A stretch of DNA of 28,330 nucleotides from an uncultured Streptococcus sp. (GCF_905372115.1 NZ_CAJPNR010000024.1:1-28330); one strand, 5' to 3'. Shown: positions 7,851 to 15,482, counted from the first letter of the stretch. Program-made: numbers and translations. The notes: generated from the sequence alone by a model not told the origin.

Positions 7851-8613
7851 GCCCAAACACCTTCTTTGCATTATCATAGGTCGTCTGCGCTACTTCGTCG
7901 GCAGTCAGTCCACGTAGCTCAGCAATTTTCTCTACCACATAGCGAGTATAGGCTGTTTTATTTTCTCGGCCACGCTTGGGAACAGGCGCTAAGTAAGGCG
8001 CATCCGTCTCGACGAGGATTTTGTCCAAAGGTAGATTCTGCGCAGCCTCCTGAATATCCGTCGCTTTCTTAAAAGTAACGACTCCAGAAAAGGAAATCAT
8101 CATCCCTAGCTCGATAAAGCGCTCTGCCATTTCCAAAGAACCGGAATAAGAGTGCATAATACCACCTCGAGGGCCGACACCCTCACTCTTGATAATCTCA
8201 TAGGTGTCTTCTAAAGCATCACGCGTATGAACGACAAAGGGCAGGTTCAGCTCTTTGGAGAGCTGGATTTGGCGTCGAAACACCCTCTCCTGAACATCCT
8301 TGGGCGCAGTCATCCAGTGATAGTCCAGCCCAATCTCGCCCAGAGCCACAACCTTGGGGTGACGAAGCTTATCCAGCAGATAGGCTTCCACCGCCTCATC
8401 ATAAGTCCCAGCCTCAGTCGGATGCCAGCCAATCGTAGCATAAAGCTGATCATAGCAATCTGCCAGCACCAAGGCGCGCTCAATGGTCGGTCGGTCAAAA
8501 CCCACAATATTTATTTTGCTGATGCCCATTTCTGTAGCCAGCTGGAGCTCCTCTGCCTCTCGACCAGCAAATTCTTCCACATTTAAATGCGTGTGTGTAT
8601 CAAAAATCTTCAT
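7843..8613 (-). CDS. tatD: TatD-family metal-dependent deoxyribonuclease
   Basis: A 256-residue TIM-barrel hydrolase of the amidohydrolase superfamily. Metal ligands are visible in order: DTHTHL at the N terminus, GEIGLDYHW near residue 93, VVHTRDA near 128, MHSYSG near 153 and ETDAPYLAP near 203. TatD proteins act as 3'-5' exonucleases or DNA-repair nucleases; a role in RNA metabolism has also been proposed, and the link to RNase M5 and RsmA is common in Firmicutes. It is the first gene of the unit, downstream of an extended -10 promoter, and its stop codon overlaps the rnmV start. Confidence 0.95.
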   Translation of the reverse strand: MKIFDTHTHLNVEEFAGREAEELQLATEMGISKINIVGFDRPTIERALVLADCYDQLYATIGWHPTEAGTYDEAVEAYLLDKLRHPKVVALGEIGLDYHWMTAPKDVQERVFRRQIQLSKELNLPFVVHTRDALEDTYEIIKSEGVGPRGGIMHSYSGSLEMAERFIELGMMISFSGVVTFKKATDIQEAAQNLPLDKILVETDAPYLAPVPKRGRENKTAYTRYVVEKIAELRGLTADEVAQTTYDNAKKVFGLD

Positions 8614-8642
8614 GGTTTACTTCCTTGTATTTCCTGTCCTAT

Positions 8643-8651
8643 ATTATACCA
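8643..8651 (-). promoter_or_regulatory. Extended -10 promoter of tatD-rnmV-SDR-rsmA
   Basis: Minus strand TGGTATAAT, a perfect extended -10 box, 30 bases before the tatD ATG. No convincing -35 box is present. Confidence 0.7.
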
Positions 8652-8685
8652 AAAATGACCTGAAAAATCAGAAGTCTCTTCAAAG

Positions 8686-8721
8686 CAGAAAAAATAAGAT
8701 AGCTACCATTTAACAGCTATC
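8686..8721 (-). terminator. Terminator of the MFS transporter gene
   Basis: GATAGCT / AGCTATC (8698-8704 and 8715-8721) with a 10-base loop, followed on the minus strand by a TTATTTTTT tail. The stem overlaps the final codons and the loop contains the stop codon. Confidence 0.75.
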
Positions 8722-9951
8722 CGAATACGTCTTCAAGTTCTCCATTGGAATAATCAAGTAGAAAGACAGTGCCAGCATTAACACAAGAGGGAGGAGAATA
8801 TAAATAACCCCCAAACTGCTGGCAAGAGCTATTAACAGCATGGATAAAACACTCGGAACAGCCATGCTAAATAGATTAATAGCCGACTGGATGGCCCCCA
8901 TGGACTCTTCTGGAATCATACTGAATACAGATTTCTGCAATCTTGGACTCAGCAGACCGACTGTAACAGAGCAAGCAAAGCTTGCTATCAGGACAAGTAA
9001 AAAGTTTTGCCAGAAAAAACCGCAAAGAATAAAGCCCTCAAATACTTGGCTTGCATACATAGCAAGCTTAGTCGAAAAGTTTTTCAGCAAACTGCCACTC
9101 AAAATATTCCCTAAAATCAGACCAGCGGAACTTAGAACAATTAACACGGCAATAGACTGACCGACCTGCAGATTCCAAAAAGGCCTTTTCAGCAATAAAA
9201 GAGTCGCTACTGGCGTCAGAATGTTCAGAGTGACTTGCCCAAAGGTTGAAACCAATAACAACCTCACAACGTTTTTCAATCCCAGCAAGACTTTAAGAGA
9301 ATCCAACAAATGCTGCCAATAATTCTCTCTATTTAGCTTCTTGACACTGCTAAACTCCGGTTCTAAGTTCTGTAATCTTTTACTAATATACCAAAAACCA
9401 AGGTAAGCTAGCAAGAATGTCAGAGCATTCAGACCTGCCAAAGCTCCGATACTCATCCAAGAAATGAGAAAACCGCCAGCTAGATTCCCCAAAATATGAA
9501 CCAGACTCATACTAGCCTGCCGAAAGCCCATTGCAGAGGTCATATCTTGCTCAATCACCTTTACATAAACCGGCATCAGCATGGCACCTGAAAAATAACT
9601 CAGACTATCCGACAGAAAGTTAATCAAGCAAATCACAAGCAGAGTCAAGAAAGAGAAGTCTTGTCCAAGCAGCAAAAACGTTACCAAGCTATATAAGAGC
9701 ACCTTACTAAACTGTATAAGCAGGTATTTATGAATGCGATTCTTCTGAAAGTCCGCCGCAACTCCAGTAAAAACTTGAATTAACTGAGGTAGCGTTTCAG
9801 AAAGAGAAATCAATAAAACCGCAAGTGGAGCAAAAGAATAAGCGGAGACATAGTTCATCAAAGCCAAATAAAAAACAATGTCCCCAAAACCTGAGATCCA
9901 TTGATTGATGAGCAACTGGCGAAAATTTTTATTTTTTGCAAAAACAATCAT
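8710..9951 (-). CDS. MFS transporter, probable drug efflux type
   Basis: A 413-residue polytopic protein with about 12 hydrophobic segments and the layout of the major facilitator superfamily, with a short cytoplasmic linker in the middle (KRLQNLEPEFSSVKKLNREN). The overall look, N terminus NKNFRQLLINQWISGFGD and TGVAADFQKNRIHK after the second helix, matches the MefA/enterobactin-exporter-like branch of MFS permeases. Proton antiport of a small toxic compound is therefore likely, but the substrate is unknown. AGGAG lies seven bases before the ATG. The ArsR-type regulator gene lies immediately upstream on the same strand, separated by its own terminator and a strong promoter, and probably controls this gene. 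Confidence 0.82.
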   Translation of the reverse strand: MIVFAKNKNFRQLLINQWISGFGDIVFYLALMNYVSAYSFAPLAVLLISLSETLPQLIQVFTGVAADFQKNRIHKYLLIQFSKVLLYSLVTFLLLGQDFSFLTLLVICLINFLSDSLSYFSGAMLMPVYVKVIEQDMTSAMGFRQASMSLVHILGNLAGGFLISWMSIGALAGLNALTFLLAYLGFWYISKRLQNLEPEFSSVKKLNRENYWQHLLDSLKVLLGLKNVVRLLLVSTFGQVTLNILTPVATLLLLKRPFWNLQVGQSIAVLIVLSSAGLILGNILSGSLLKNFSTKLAMYASQVFEGFILCGFFWQNFLLVLIASFACSVTVGLLSPRLQKSVFSMIPEESMGAIQSAINLFSMAVPSVLSMLLIALASSLGVIYILLPLVLMLALSFYLIIPMENLKTYSDSC

Positions 9952-9975
9952 ACGACATCTCCTTTACTCTTGTTC

Positions 9976-9994
9976 GATTTTTGTTTAACAAATC
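9976..9994. promoter_or_regulatory. Candidate operator at the MFS promoter
   Basis: A palindrome with core TTGTTTAACAA (9981-9991, symmetric about T9986) and outer GATTT/AAATC arms covers the expected transcription start just downstream of the -10 box. It is a plausible binding site for the neighbouring winged-helix regulator; this is inference only. Confidence 0.4.
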
Positions 9995-10020
9995 ATAACA
10001 ATAAATTAGATAATTGTCAA
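9992..10020 (-). promoter_or_regulatory. Promoter of the MFS transporter gene
   Basis: Minus strand: TTGACA (10020-10015), exactly 17 bases, TATGAT (9997-9992) with an extended TG-T. This is a near-consensus promoter 40 bases before the ATG. Confidence 0.85.
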
Positions 10021-10044
10021 ATTTTTATTAGATTTTCATTTTAC

Positions 10045-10077
10045 AAAAAGAAGACCTAGAATGAATCCAGGTCTTCT
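10045..10077 (-). terminator. Terminator of the ArsR-type regulator gene
   Basis: A 9-base-pair stem, AGAAGACCT / AGGTCTTCT (10049-10057 and 10069-10077), with an 11-base loop and a TTTT tail on the minus strand. It ends four bases before the regulator's stop codon region and separates it from the MFS promoter. Confidence 0.82.
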
Positions 10078-10081
10078 GAAA

Positions 10082-11098
10082 CTATGTTAGGTCTTGTTTG
10101 AACTTCTCTATAATCTTTCGAATCAGTTCTTTATTGACCATGTATTTAACCGAATCATCATCCATCACAAGCTCCAGCAAGCCAGAATTTAGGAGCTTTT
10201 GCGTATGGAATGAGATAGAGGCTCTTGTAAGCCCCAGTTTTTTAGCTATATCTTTATTCTTGGCATGTGGCTGAATCAATTCAATCAAGACTTTATAGCG
10301 GGTTTCATCACCAAGAGTTTTTAAGGTCAGAGCCAATGTTTCATCGTTAAGCTCCGATTCCGCCTTTGATAACTGGGAACTTCTCGTCGAAAGGACTAAG
10401 GAATAGGAAGTGAAATCAGGAACCTTTTCAAGAAAAGAGTCAATAAACATGGGTGACAGAACAAAGACTTGAGTGTCCTTTTCAAGAAGCTTGGCATTCT
10501 GTTCTTCATCATCCATCACATCAGATAGGCTAAATTCTTTTTCAAAAGCTAGTACTTCTTGCTCAAACTGCTCATAAATAGGCTGATAGAGCTCAAACAC
10601 TCTTTCCAGCAAGGAAACTAATTGGTCCCGAAGCTTCTCTGGATGCTGAATTGCTTGGTACCAGTACCATTTATTTTCCGGAGACTTGTCACTATTCTCT
10701 ATAAAAGCCAGCAGTTCTTCAGGATGTCCCTTGATGACTTCCTCTTTAGAAAGCTTAAGTGATAAACAATAGATGATTTGCTCTGCATCTAGTTTTTTCA
10801 TACATTCTAACAAGTCATGCGGATTGACCGGATCTTCTCCTTTTTCTAGCAAGTAGAGGTAGAGGAGCGGAGCCAGTCCCACCGTAGCTCCTTCAAACAA
10901 ACAAACCGTAACAAGCTCGTTTTTCAAAGGAAGTAAATCCTGATAGAGCTTATCATAGTGCGGCTGTACATCAAGAAGCAGCTCCTTTTGATTCTGCCGT
11001 AAATCCATCCACATATGTTTATCATCCCTTGAAACGATGGCAGGCACCATGAGAAATTCATATAACTTACTACGATAATGAACAAGCTTTACACCCAC
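10082..11098 (-). CDS. ArsR-type winged-helix transcriptional regulator with long N-terminal domain
   Basis: A ~338-residue protein with two parts. The last ~85 residues are an ArsR-like winged helix: TLKTLGDETRYKVLIELI, then KNKDIAKKLGLTRASISFHTQKL as the helix-turn-helix and SGLLELVMDDDSVKYMVN as the wing. The first ~250 residues are acidic and Leu-rich with no motif I recognise, and probably form a sensor or dimerisation domain. No ArsR-type Cys metal site is visible, so a metal ligand is unlikely. I place the start at GTG 11098-11096 because AAGGAGG lies nine bases upstream; the ATG at 11122 has poor spacing to any such site. The gene precedes the MFS transporter, its likely target. Confidence 0.8.
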   Translation of the reverse strand: MGVKLVHYRSKLYEFLMVPAIVSRDDKHMWMDLRQNQKELLLDVQPHYDKLYQDLLPLKNELVTVCLFEGATVGLAPLLYLYLLEKGEDPVNPHDLLECMKKLDAEQIIYCLSLKLSKEEVIKGHPEELLAFIENSDKSPENKWYWYQAIQHPEKLRDQLVSLLERVFELYQPIYEQFEQEVLAFEKEFSLSDVMDDEEQNAKLLEKDTQVFVLSPMFIDSFLEKVPDFTSYSLVLSTRSSQLSKAESELNDETLALTLKTLGDETRYKVLIELIQPHAKNKDIAKKLGLTRASISFHTQKLLNSGLLELVMDDDSVKYMVNKELIRKIIEKFKQDLT

Positions 11099-11166
11099 AG
11101 ATTCTTCCCTCCTTACATACACATACTCCGCTTCTGACCAGAAAGAGTATACAATTCCTGTTTTTC

Positions 11167-11175
11167 ATTATACCA
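11167..11175 (-). promoter_or_regulatory. Extended -10 promoter of the ArsR-type regulator gene
   Basis: Minus strand TGGTATAAT about 70 bases before the GTG start; no clear -35 box. Confidence 0.65.
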
Positions 11176-11311
11176 AAAATCAAACAAAATATTCATCCCC
11201 TTCCGCTCTGTTCATCTCCTGACAAGAAATCCATCTCTATACAATATGAAATTTTTATAAAATTCCGTCTAGTCCTTAAGACCGATTTTATCTTTTTTCG
11301 ATATTTTCTTA

Positions 11312-11340
11312 TTGATTATCGATAATATTCGTGTTATAGT
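11312..11340 (+). promoter_or_regulatory. Promoter of the DUF2975-HTH-membrane protein operon
   Basis: TTGATT (11312-11317), 17-base spacer, TATAGT (11335-11340) with extended TG-T. The first ATG follows 33 bases later. Confidence 0.7.
11315..11326. promoter_or_regulatory. Candidate operator, palindrome ATTATCGATAAT
   Basis: A perfect 12-base palindrome overlaps the 3' part of the -35 box and lies in the spacer. A repressor bound here would block RNA polymerase. The Cro/C1-type protein encoded in the operon is the natural candidate. Confidence 0.45.
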
Positions 11341-11373
11341 TACTAAGAAATGAAACGTTAGTCGGAGGAAATT

Positions 11374-11850
11374 ATGACAGACAAAATAAAAAAGACTGCT
11401 GAAGATATGAGCATTACACTTACAAAAATCAGTATCAGCTTTTTATTTATTGCTTCCATTATCCTGATAGCCCTAGGACCTTGGGTCGTCAATCTAGTTA
11501 TCGAATTTCCCTCTCCTTTCTTTCAAGGGGAGACGCGCTTTTGGATCTTACTGCTGCTCGGCTATGTCCTAGGCTGTCTAGCACTGGCCTGCATTGTCCA
11601 TCTCTATCGACTCCTTAGCCGCATCGGTAAAAATCAGGTTTTTATCACGCAAAATGTTCAATACATGCGCTACCTTGGCTGGGAAGTAGGCACTGTCGCT
11701 CTCATCTCCCTCTTTATGGGACTGACAGCCTATTTGCCCATGCTCTTAGTCACTGTTTCTTGCAGCATCTTGACCCTGATTATCCGTGTCATCCGCAACG
11801 CCTTTGGCAAGGCCATTGAGCTGCAGGATCAAGTAGACTACACTATTTAG
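11374..11850 (+). CDS. DUF2975-type membrane protein
   Basis: A 158-residue integral membrane protein with about four hydrophobic segments (roughly 22-45, 55-80, 100-122 and 123-140) and the C-terminal signature AIELQDQVDYTI, which resembles the conserved end of DUF2975 proteins. Such proteins are typically encoded next to a small Cro/C1-like regulator of the YozG type, as here with an eight-base gap. Their function is not established; a membrane sensor or partner of the regulator is an inference. GGAGGA precedes the ATG. It is the first gene of a three-gene plus-strand operon. Confidence 0.78.
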   Translation: MTDKIKKTAEDMSITLTKISISFLFIASIILIALGPWVVNLVIEFPSPFFQGETRFWILLLLGYVLGCLALACIVHLYRLLSRIGKNQVFITQNVQYMRYLGWEVGTVALISLFMGLTAYLPMLLVTVSCSILTLIIRVIRNAFGKAIELQDQVDYTI

Positions 11851-11858
11851 GAGGTCTT

Positions 11859-12077
11859 ATGATTCAGATAAATTTAGACCTTGTCATGGCACAAAAGCGC
11901 ATCAGCGCTGGCCGTTTAGCAGAGTTGATTGACCTAACACCAGCTAATCTATCTATCCTAAAAAATAATCGAGCCAAGGCTGTCCGCTTTTCAACACTCA
12001 ATGCTCTCTGCCGTGAACTAGACTGCCAGCCTGGCGATATTTTGGAGTATATCCCTGACGACGAGGAGGAAAAATAA
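11859..12077 (+). CDS. Small Cro/C1-type HTH regulator (YozG-like)
   Basis: A 72-residue protein that is almost entirely one helix-turn-helix domain: ISAGRLAELIDLTPANLSIL forms the DNA-binding unit, followed by RFSTLNALCRELDCQPGDIL, the typical C-terminal helix of this family, and an acidic tail DDEEEK. GGAGG precedes the ATG and the gap to the DUF2975 gene is eight bases. It probably regulates its own operon through the palindrome in the promoter. There is no sensor domain, so any signal must come from a partner such as the neighbouring membrane proteins. Confidence 0.9.
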   Translation: MIQINLDLVMAQKRISAGRLAELIDLTPANLSILKNNRAKAVRFSTLNALCRELDCQPGDILEYIPDDEEEK

Positions 12078-12079
12078 TC

Positions 12080-13495
12080 ATGGAATATCCAGCACAAGAA
12101 GAGATGAATGTCCGGCCTTGTCTGCCCGCAGACGCAGAACGACAGACCATCTTTACAGGCCTAGAGGACAAGCAACTGCGATTCTTTAAAATCAGCTATC
12201 TAATCCTCTATCTTTTAACCTACTTTTACTCTGCAGTATTTTTTAATTATCAAACTGCATCCTTTTTCCCTTTTGCAATTGGTCTTATATTGCTAAGCGA
12301 AGCCCTAATCAGGAAATTGTCCTATCCATCACTGCAGATAAAGAATCTTGACAGCAGATTAGAGGCTAGAAGCTTTCTGATTATGACGCTAGCTCAAGCC
12401 CTAGCTTTAAGTCTCTGGGGGCTTCATCGTCAGCTAGAATTTTTCCAATTTCTAGCCATCCACATCTCATTTGCTTTCTATATTTTGTCCCGCACCGGCT
12501 GGTTAAGCCAGGGGCGTTTGGGCATCCTGGTCTGGTTTGATGCCATTCAAGCCTTCTGCATCCTGCCCTTTAAAAATTTCATTGCTGCTATTCTAGTCTT
12601 TATAGAAGGCAAGCAGCAGGACTCTTCTGACAGCTCTGACAGTCTTTCTTCAAAGAAAGCCCAACAGCTCGCTATTATTGTCAGCAGCTTCTTTGTCGCG
12701 GGAATCTTGGTCTACTTTGTCTGGTCCCAGCTGAGTCAGGTTTCAGACAGCTTTGCCTCTTTCTTCAGCAATACCGCTGATTTCATTGAGAATCTATTTG
12801 ACTCCCTCTTTTCAAGTCTTGATAGCAGCATGATTTTCTTCAAGGCCTGCTTGGCTGTCCCTGTCAGTCTGTACTTGTACGGCCTCCTAGCCGGCAGTCT
12901 GTTAGGCAAAAAAGATACTAAACTTAGCTACAAAAAATTTCAAGCAAGCATCCGCCCTTTGCGAGTAGCACCTGCTTTCGCAGCCTACATTATCATCGGC
13001 AGCCTCTGCCTGACCTATGCTCTCTTCTTCCTGACTGGCCTGACTGAGCTCGGTCAGCTCCTTAGCGCTGGAACAGTAGCTCAGGCTATTTCTCCGCAGA
13101 ATGCTTCGACCGTTGCCGTAGCTGGCTTCTGGCAGCTGGTTCGGGTATCTATCCTTAACTTTGCAGTCCTAGGCGTCTTCTATCTGATTCCCAAAAAGCC
13201 ACTCTGGGATCAGAAAGAGACGCGATTCGCAGCTACTATCCTCTTTATCTTTACCGGTCTGCTGGCCTTGCTAGCTGGCTGGAAATTATTTGGCATCTAC
13301 ATCTACCTTTACGGACCAACACCGCTGCGCTTGATTTCAGCATGGTTCATCCTAGTTCTCTTAGTTTGGTGTCTACTGACCCTGATTCGTTTCTATAAAC
13401 CTATCCAAGCTATCCGCATCGGTATCTTTTACGCCCTGATTAGCTTTACCTTGCTCTGCTATCTGTATCCAATACTTTTACCAGTGGCAAAATAA
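12080..13495 (+). CDS. Polytopic membrane protein, DUF4173/DUF4153-like
   Basis: A 471-residue protein with a short hydrophilic N terminus (~35 residues) and then about 11-12 hydrophobic segments. A Ser/Asp-rich cytoplasmic or external loop (QDSSDSSDSLSSKK) lies near residue 180. The arrangement, with RLISAWFILVLLVWCLLTLIRF near the C terminus, resembles the DUF4153/DUF4173 membrane families, but I cannot confirm this without a profile search. It begins two bases after the regulator's stop codon, with GAGGAGG inside the upstream gene as ribosome binding site, so it is translationally linked. A bidirectional terminator follows it. No transport or catalytic motif is visible. Confidence 0.7.
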   Translation: MEYPAQEEMNVRPCLPADAERQTIFTGLEDKQLRFFKISYLILYLLTYFYSAVFFNYQTASFFPFAIGLILLSEALIRKLSYPSLQIKNLDSRLEARSFLIMTLAQALALSLWGLHRQLEFFQFLAIHISFAFYILSRTGWLSQGRLGILVWFDAIQAFCILPFKNFIAAILVFIEGKQQDSSDSSDSLSSKKAQQLAIIVSSFFVAGILVYFVWSQLSQVSDSFASFFSNTADFIENLFDSLFSSLDSSMIFFKACLAVPVSLYLYGLLAGSLLGKKDTKLSYKKFQASIRPLRVAPAFAAYIIIGSLCLTYALFFLTGLTELGQLLSAGTVAQAISPQNASTVAVAGFWQLVRVSILNFAVLGVFYLIPKKPLWDQKETRFAATILFIFTGLLALLAGWKLFGIYIYLYGPTPLRLISAWFILVLLVWCLLTLIRFYKPIQAIRIGIFYALISFTLLCYLYPILLPVAK

Positions 13496-13518
13496 GCAAC
13501 TGCGCTTAACTATACACA

Positions 13519-13554
13519 AAAAACCAGAAAGAAACTGATTTTCTTTCTGGTTTT
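13519..13554. terminator. Bidirectional terminator between the membrane protein gene and tag
   Basis: An 11-base-pair stem, CCAGAAAGAAA / TTTCTTTCTGG (13524-13534 and 13540-13550), is flanked by AAAA and TTTT, so it serves both converging transcripts. Confidence 0.9.
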
Positions 13555-13605
13555 GTTCTCTTTTTTATATCATTTACCGGCATTCGATAATAGGCGCTCA
13601 TCCTT

Positions 13606-14169
13606 CTAATAGAGTCTAAAATCACAGGTCAGCAAATGATCATTGACCATGCCAATTGACTGCATAAAGGCATATACAGTCGTAGAGCCAACAAAAGAAA
13701 AATCTTTCTTTTTGAGTTCTTTACTAATTTTATCGGATAGTTCTGTTCGAGCGGGCACCTCTTCAATATGAGACCATGAATTGAGAATCGGTTCATTATC
13801 TACAAACGACCAAATATAAGAATCCAAACTACCATATTTTTCTTTTAGCTTTAAATAGGCTTTAGCATTTTTTATAACTGCCTTTATTTTTAGCCTATTT
13901 CGTATCACTCTTTGATCACTAAGCAATTCTTCAATCTTCTGCTCGTCATAATTGGAGAGTCTTTCAGGATTAAAGTTTTCATAAGCCTCTGTCATAGCAT
14001 CCATTTTTGACAAAATAGTTTGCCAGCTCAAGCCCGCCTGCTGACCTTCCAAAATCAACATTTTAAAGAGTTTATGCTCGTCATGCACAGGTCGCCCCCA
14101 TTCATGGTCATGATAATTTCTCTCAAGCTCACTATTTTCAGCCCAGTCGCATCTTTTTATCTCAACCAT
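13606..14169 (-). CDS. tag: DNA-3-methyladenine glycosylase I
   Basis: Tag excises N3-methyladenine from alkylated DNA to start base-excision repair. The 187-residue protein has the full family pattern: RCDW near the N terminus (first zinc Cys), YHDHEWGRPVHD with the second zinc ligand, LFKMLILEGQQAGLSW in the helix-hairpin region, and a C-terminal MVNDHLLTCDFRLY supplying the remaining His and Cys zinc ligands. It lies 11 bases after the split-barrel flavoprotein gene and is probably cotranscribed with it. GGGAG lies before the ATG. It is more AT-rich than most core genes here. Confidence 0.95.
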   Translation of the reverse strand: MVEIKRCDWAENSELERNYHDHEWGRPVHDEHKLFKMLILEGQQAGLSWQTILSKMDAMTEAYENFNPERLSNYDEQKIEELLSDQRVIRNRLKIKAVIKNAKAYLKLKEKYGSLDSYIWSFVDNEPILNSWSHIEEVPARTELSDKISKELKKKDFSFVGSTTVYAFMQSIGMVNDHLLTCDFRLY

Positions 14170-14180
14170 CTATTTTCTCC

Positions 14181-14591
14181 CTATAGTTTGATTTTCTCAA
14201 CTTGATTATTATCTAAGACCAAGAAAGCATCAGAAAAAGATACTTCAAAAAGTTGCAAGGAGTTTATGTGTTGCTCAATAATATCTTGATAGTAAGGATA
14301 CTTCTGAACAAAAACACTTCCTATATCCTCAATAGAAAGCTGGCTTTCTTTGACTCTCCCTTGAATCCGGACATACCTTCCATCACCTTTCGGGACTGTT
14401 GTAAGAGCAATACGATTATTGATTGCCAACTCTTGAATTTTATGACTATTTTTAAATGAGATAAAGAACAATTTCTTTGCCTCCTCATCATAGTAAAAAT
14501 TTACAATTCTTACATTTGGGATATCCTTTACAGAAGTAGCTAGAGCCATTTCTGTCTGTTCTGCCAATAAGGCCTTAAAATATTGTTTCAT
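14181..14591 (-). CDS. Pyridoxamine 5'-phosphate oxidase-like FMN-binding split-barrel protein
   Basis: A 136-residue protein resembling the split-barrel flavin-binding family: MALATSVKDIPNVRIVNFYYDEEAKKLFFISFKNSHK, then NNRIALTTVPKGDGRYVRIQGRVKE. Members bind FMN, F420 or haem and mostly lack a known substrate; the length is typical of the stand-alone form. The open frame extends upstream to 14738, but the true start is ATG 14591, with AAGGAG six bases upstream; the upstream extension overlaps the divergent promoter. It lies upstream of tag on the same strand and is divergent from a DeoR/WYL-type regulator that may control it. Confidence 0.85.
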   Translation of the reverse strand: MKQYFKALLAEQTEMALATSVKDIPNVRIVNFYYDEEAKKLFFISFKNSHKIQELAINNRIALTTVPKGDGRYVRIQGRVKESQLSIEDIGSVFVQKYPYYQDIIEQHINSLQLFEVSFSDAFLVLDNNQVEKIKL

Positions 14592-14624
14592 ATTTGACTC
14601 CTTTATTATTTTCTCTAAAACTAG

Positions 14625-14630
14625 TATAAT
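14625..14630 (+). promoter_or_regulatory. Probable -10 box of the divergent HTH regulator gene
   Basis: TATAAT lies 52 bases before the chosen ATG. No good -35 box is visible (TTTATT at 17 bases). A leftward promoter for the flavoprotein gene must lie in the same ~90-base interval, but I could not fix it. Confidence 0.5.
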
Positions 14631-14681
14631 ATAAAAAGGTGTCATTTTTTGAAACCATTTAATAAAAATATGGAGTTTCTC

Positions 14682-15287
14682 ATGAATAAATCTCAAAGAA
14701 TTAACGATATGCTTATTTTCCTCAATAAGAAAAGACAATTCAATCTAAAAGATATTATGAATCGATATCATATTTCAAAAAGCACTGCCCTTCGTGATAT
14801 TGCCAGCCTTGAAACGCTGGGAATTCCTATTTATTCTGACTTAGGCCGGAATGGCAGTTATAAAATTCTTAGCAACGACTTGTTATCTCCTATTATTTTC
14901 TCCATAGATGAAATTTCTGCCTTGTATTTTTCCATGCTGACTCTAGAAAACTACAATATGTGCCCTTTTGATATTGACCTACAAAAATTAAAAGAAAAAT
15001 TTGAAAACTCGATTTCAGAACAGCAGTTAAGCAAGATCACAAAAATTGAGAAAATCCTTCAACCAGAAGTCAGGAAAACAATCAACAACTCTCAGTTGCG
15101 AATCATTCTTGATATTTTATTACATAGACAGGAAGAATTTTTTCCAATTAAGTATGAACAGCAGTCTCTTCAGGTTCAATTTATCAAACTATTTAGCCAC
15201 AAAGGAGACTGGTATGTAGAAGTCATAAATAAAGACACTGGACAAAAAGAGGATCTTTCCTGCCAGTCTATTGAATTTCACCCATAA
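14682..15287 (+). CDS. DeoR/YafY-type HTH regulator with incomplete WYL region
   Basis: A 201-residue protein. Residues 1-60 form a DeoR/HTH_11-type winged helix (RINDMLIFLNKKRQFNLKDI, then RYHISKSTALRDIASLETLG). The middle is the helical linker of YafY-type regulators (FSIDEISALYFSML). A WYL-like strand follows near the end (VQFIKLFSHKGDWYVEVINKDTG). Full YafY/WYL regulators are about 300 residues; this one stops shortly after the WYL core, so it is a naturally short form or a truncation. ATG 14682 is chosen because TGGAG lies six bases upstream; two earlier in-frame starts lack a site. It is divergent from the flavoprotein-tag pair. The coding sequence is notably AT-rich. Confidence 0.8.
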   Translation: MNKSQRINDMLIFLNKKRQFNLKDIMNRYHISKSTALRDIASLETLGIPIYSDLGRNGSYKILSNDLLSPIIFSIDEISALYFSMLTLENYNMCPFDIDLQKLKEKFENSISEQQLSKITKIEKILQPEVRKTINNSQLRIILDILLHRQEEFFPIKYEQQSLQVQFIKLFSHKGDWYVEVINKDTGQKEDLSCQSIEFHP

Positions 15288-15296
15288 ATTTAAGAC

Positions 15297-15330
15297 AAAA
15301 AACCAGCGGTCTCGAGTCTCCGCTGGTTTC
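15297..15330. terminator. Bidirectional terminator between the HTH regulator gene and rpmH
   Basis: A 10-base-pair stem, AAACCAGCGG / CCGCTGGTTT (15300-15309 and 15320-15329), with flanking A- and T-rich tails. It lies 10 bases past the regulator's stop codon and 18 bases past rpmH on the other side. Confidence 0.88.
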
Positions 15331-15347
15331 TTGATAAATCGTTTGAA

Positions 15348-15482
15348 TTAAGCAGCCAAAACTTTGCGTCCTTTACGACGGCGAGCTGCCAATACACGAC
15401 GACCGTTTTTAGTTGACATACGGTGGCGGAAACCATGTTTACGCGCACGACGGATTTTACTTGGTTGATAAGTACGTTTCAC
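15348..15482 (-). CDS. rpmH: 50S ribosomal protein L34
   Basis: A 44-residue, highly basic protein: KRTYQPSKIRRARKHGFRHR, then MSTKNGRRVLAARRRKGRKVLAA, which is L34 end to end. It has a GTG start (15482-15480) with AGGAGG eight bases upstream. A near-consensus promoter lies about 75 bases before the start, so it can be expressed alone. In many bacteria rpmH precedes rnpA; here it lies downstream of rnpA-yidC-jag, separated by one unrecognised gene. Confidence 0.98.
   Translation of the reverse strand: MKRTYQPSKIRRARKHGFRHRMSTKNGRRVLAARRRKGRKVLAA

Noticed and set aside
14592..14738. N-terminal extension of the split-barrel flavoprotein to 14738.
   Set aside because: ATG 14591 has AAGGAG at ideal spacing and matches the family N terminus; the extension overlaps the divergent gene and promoter.
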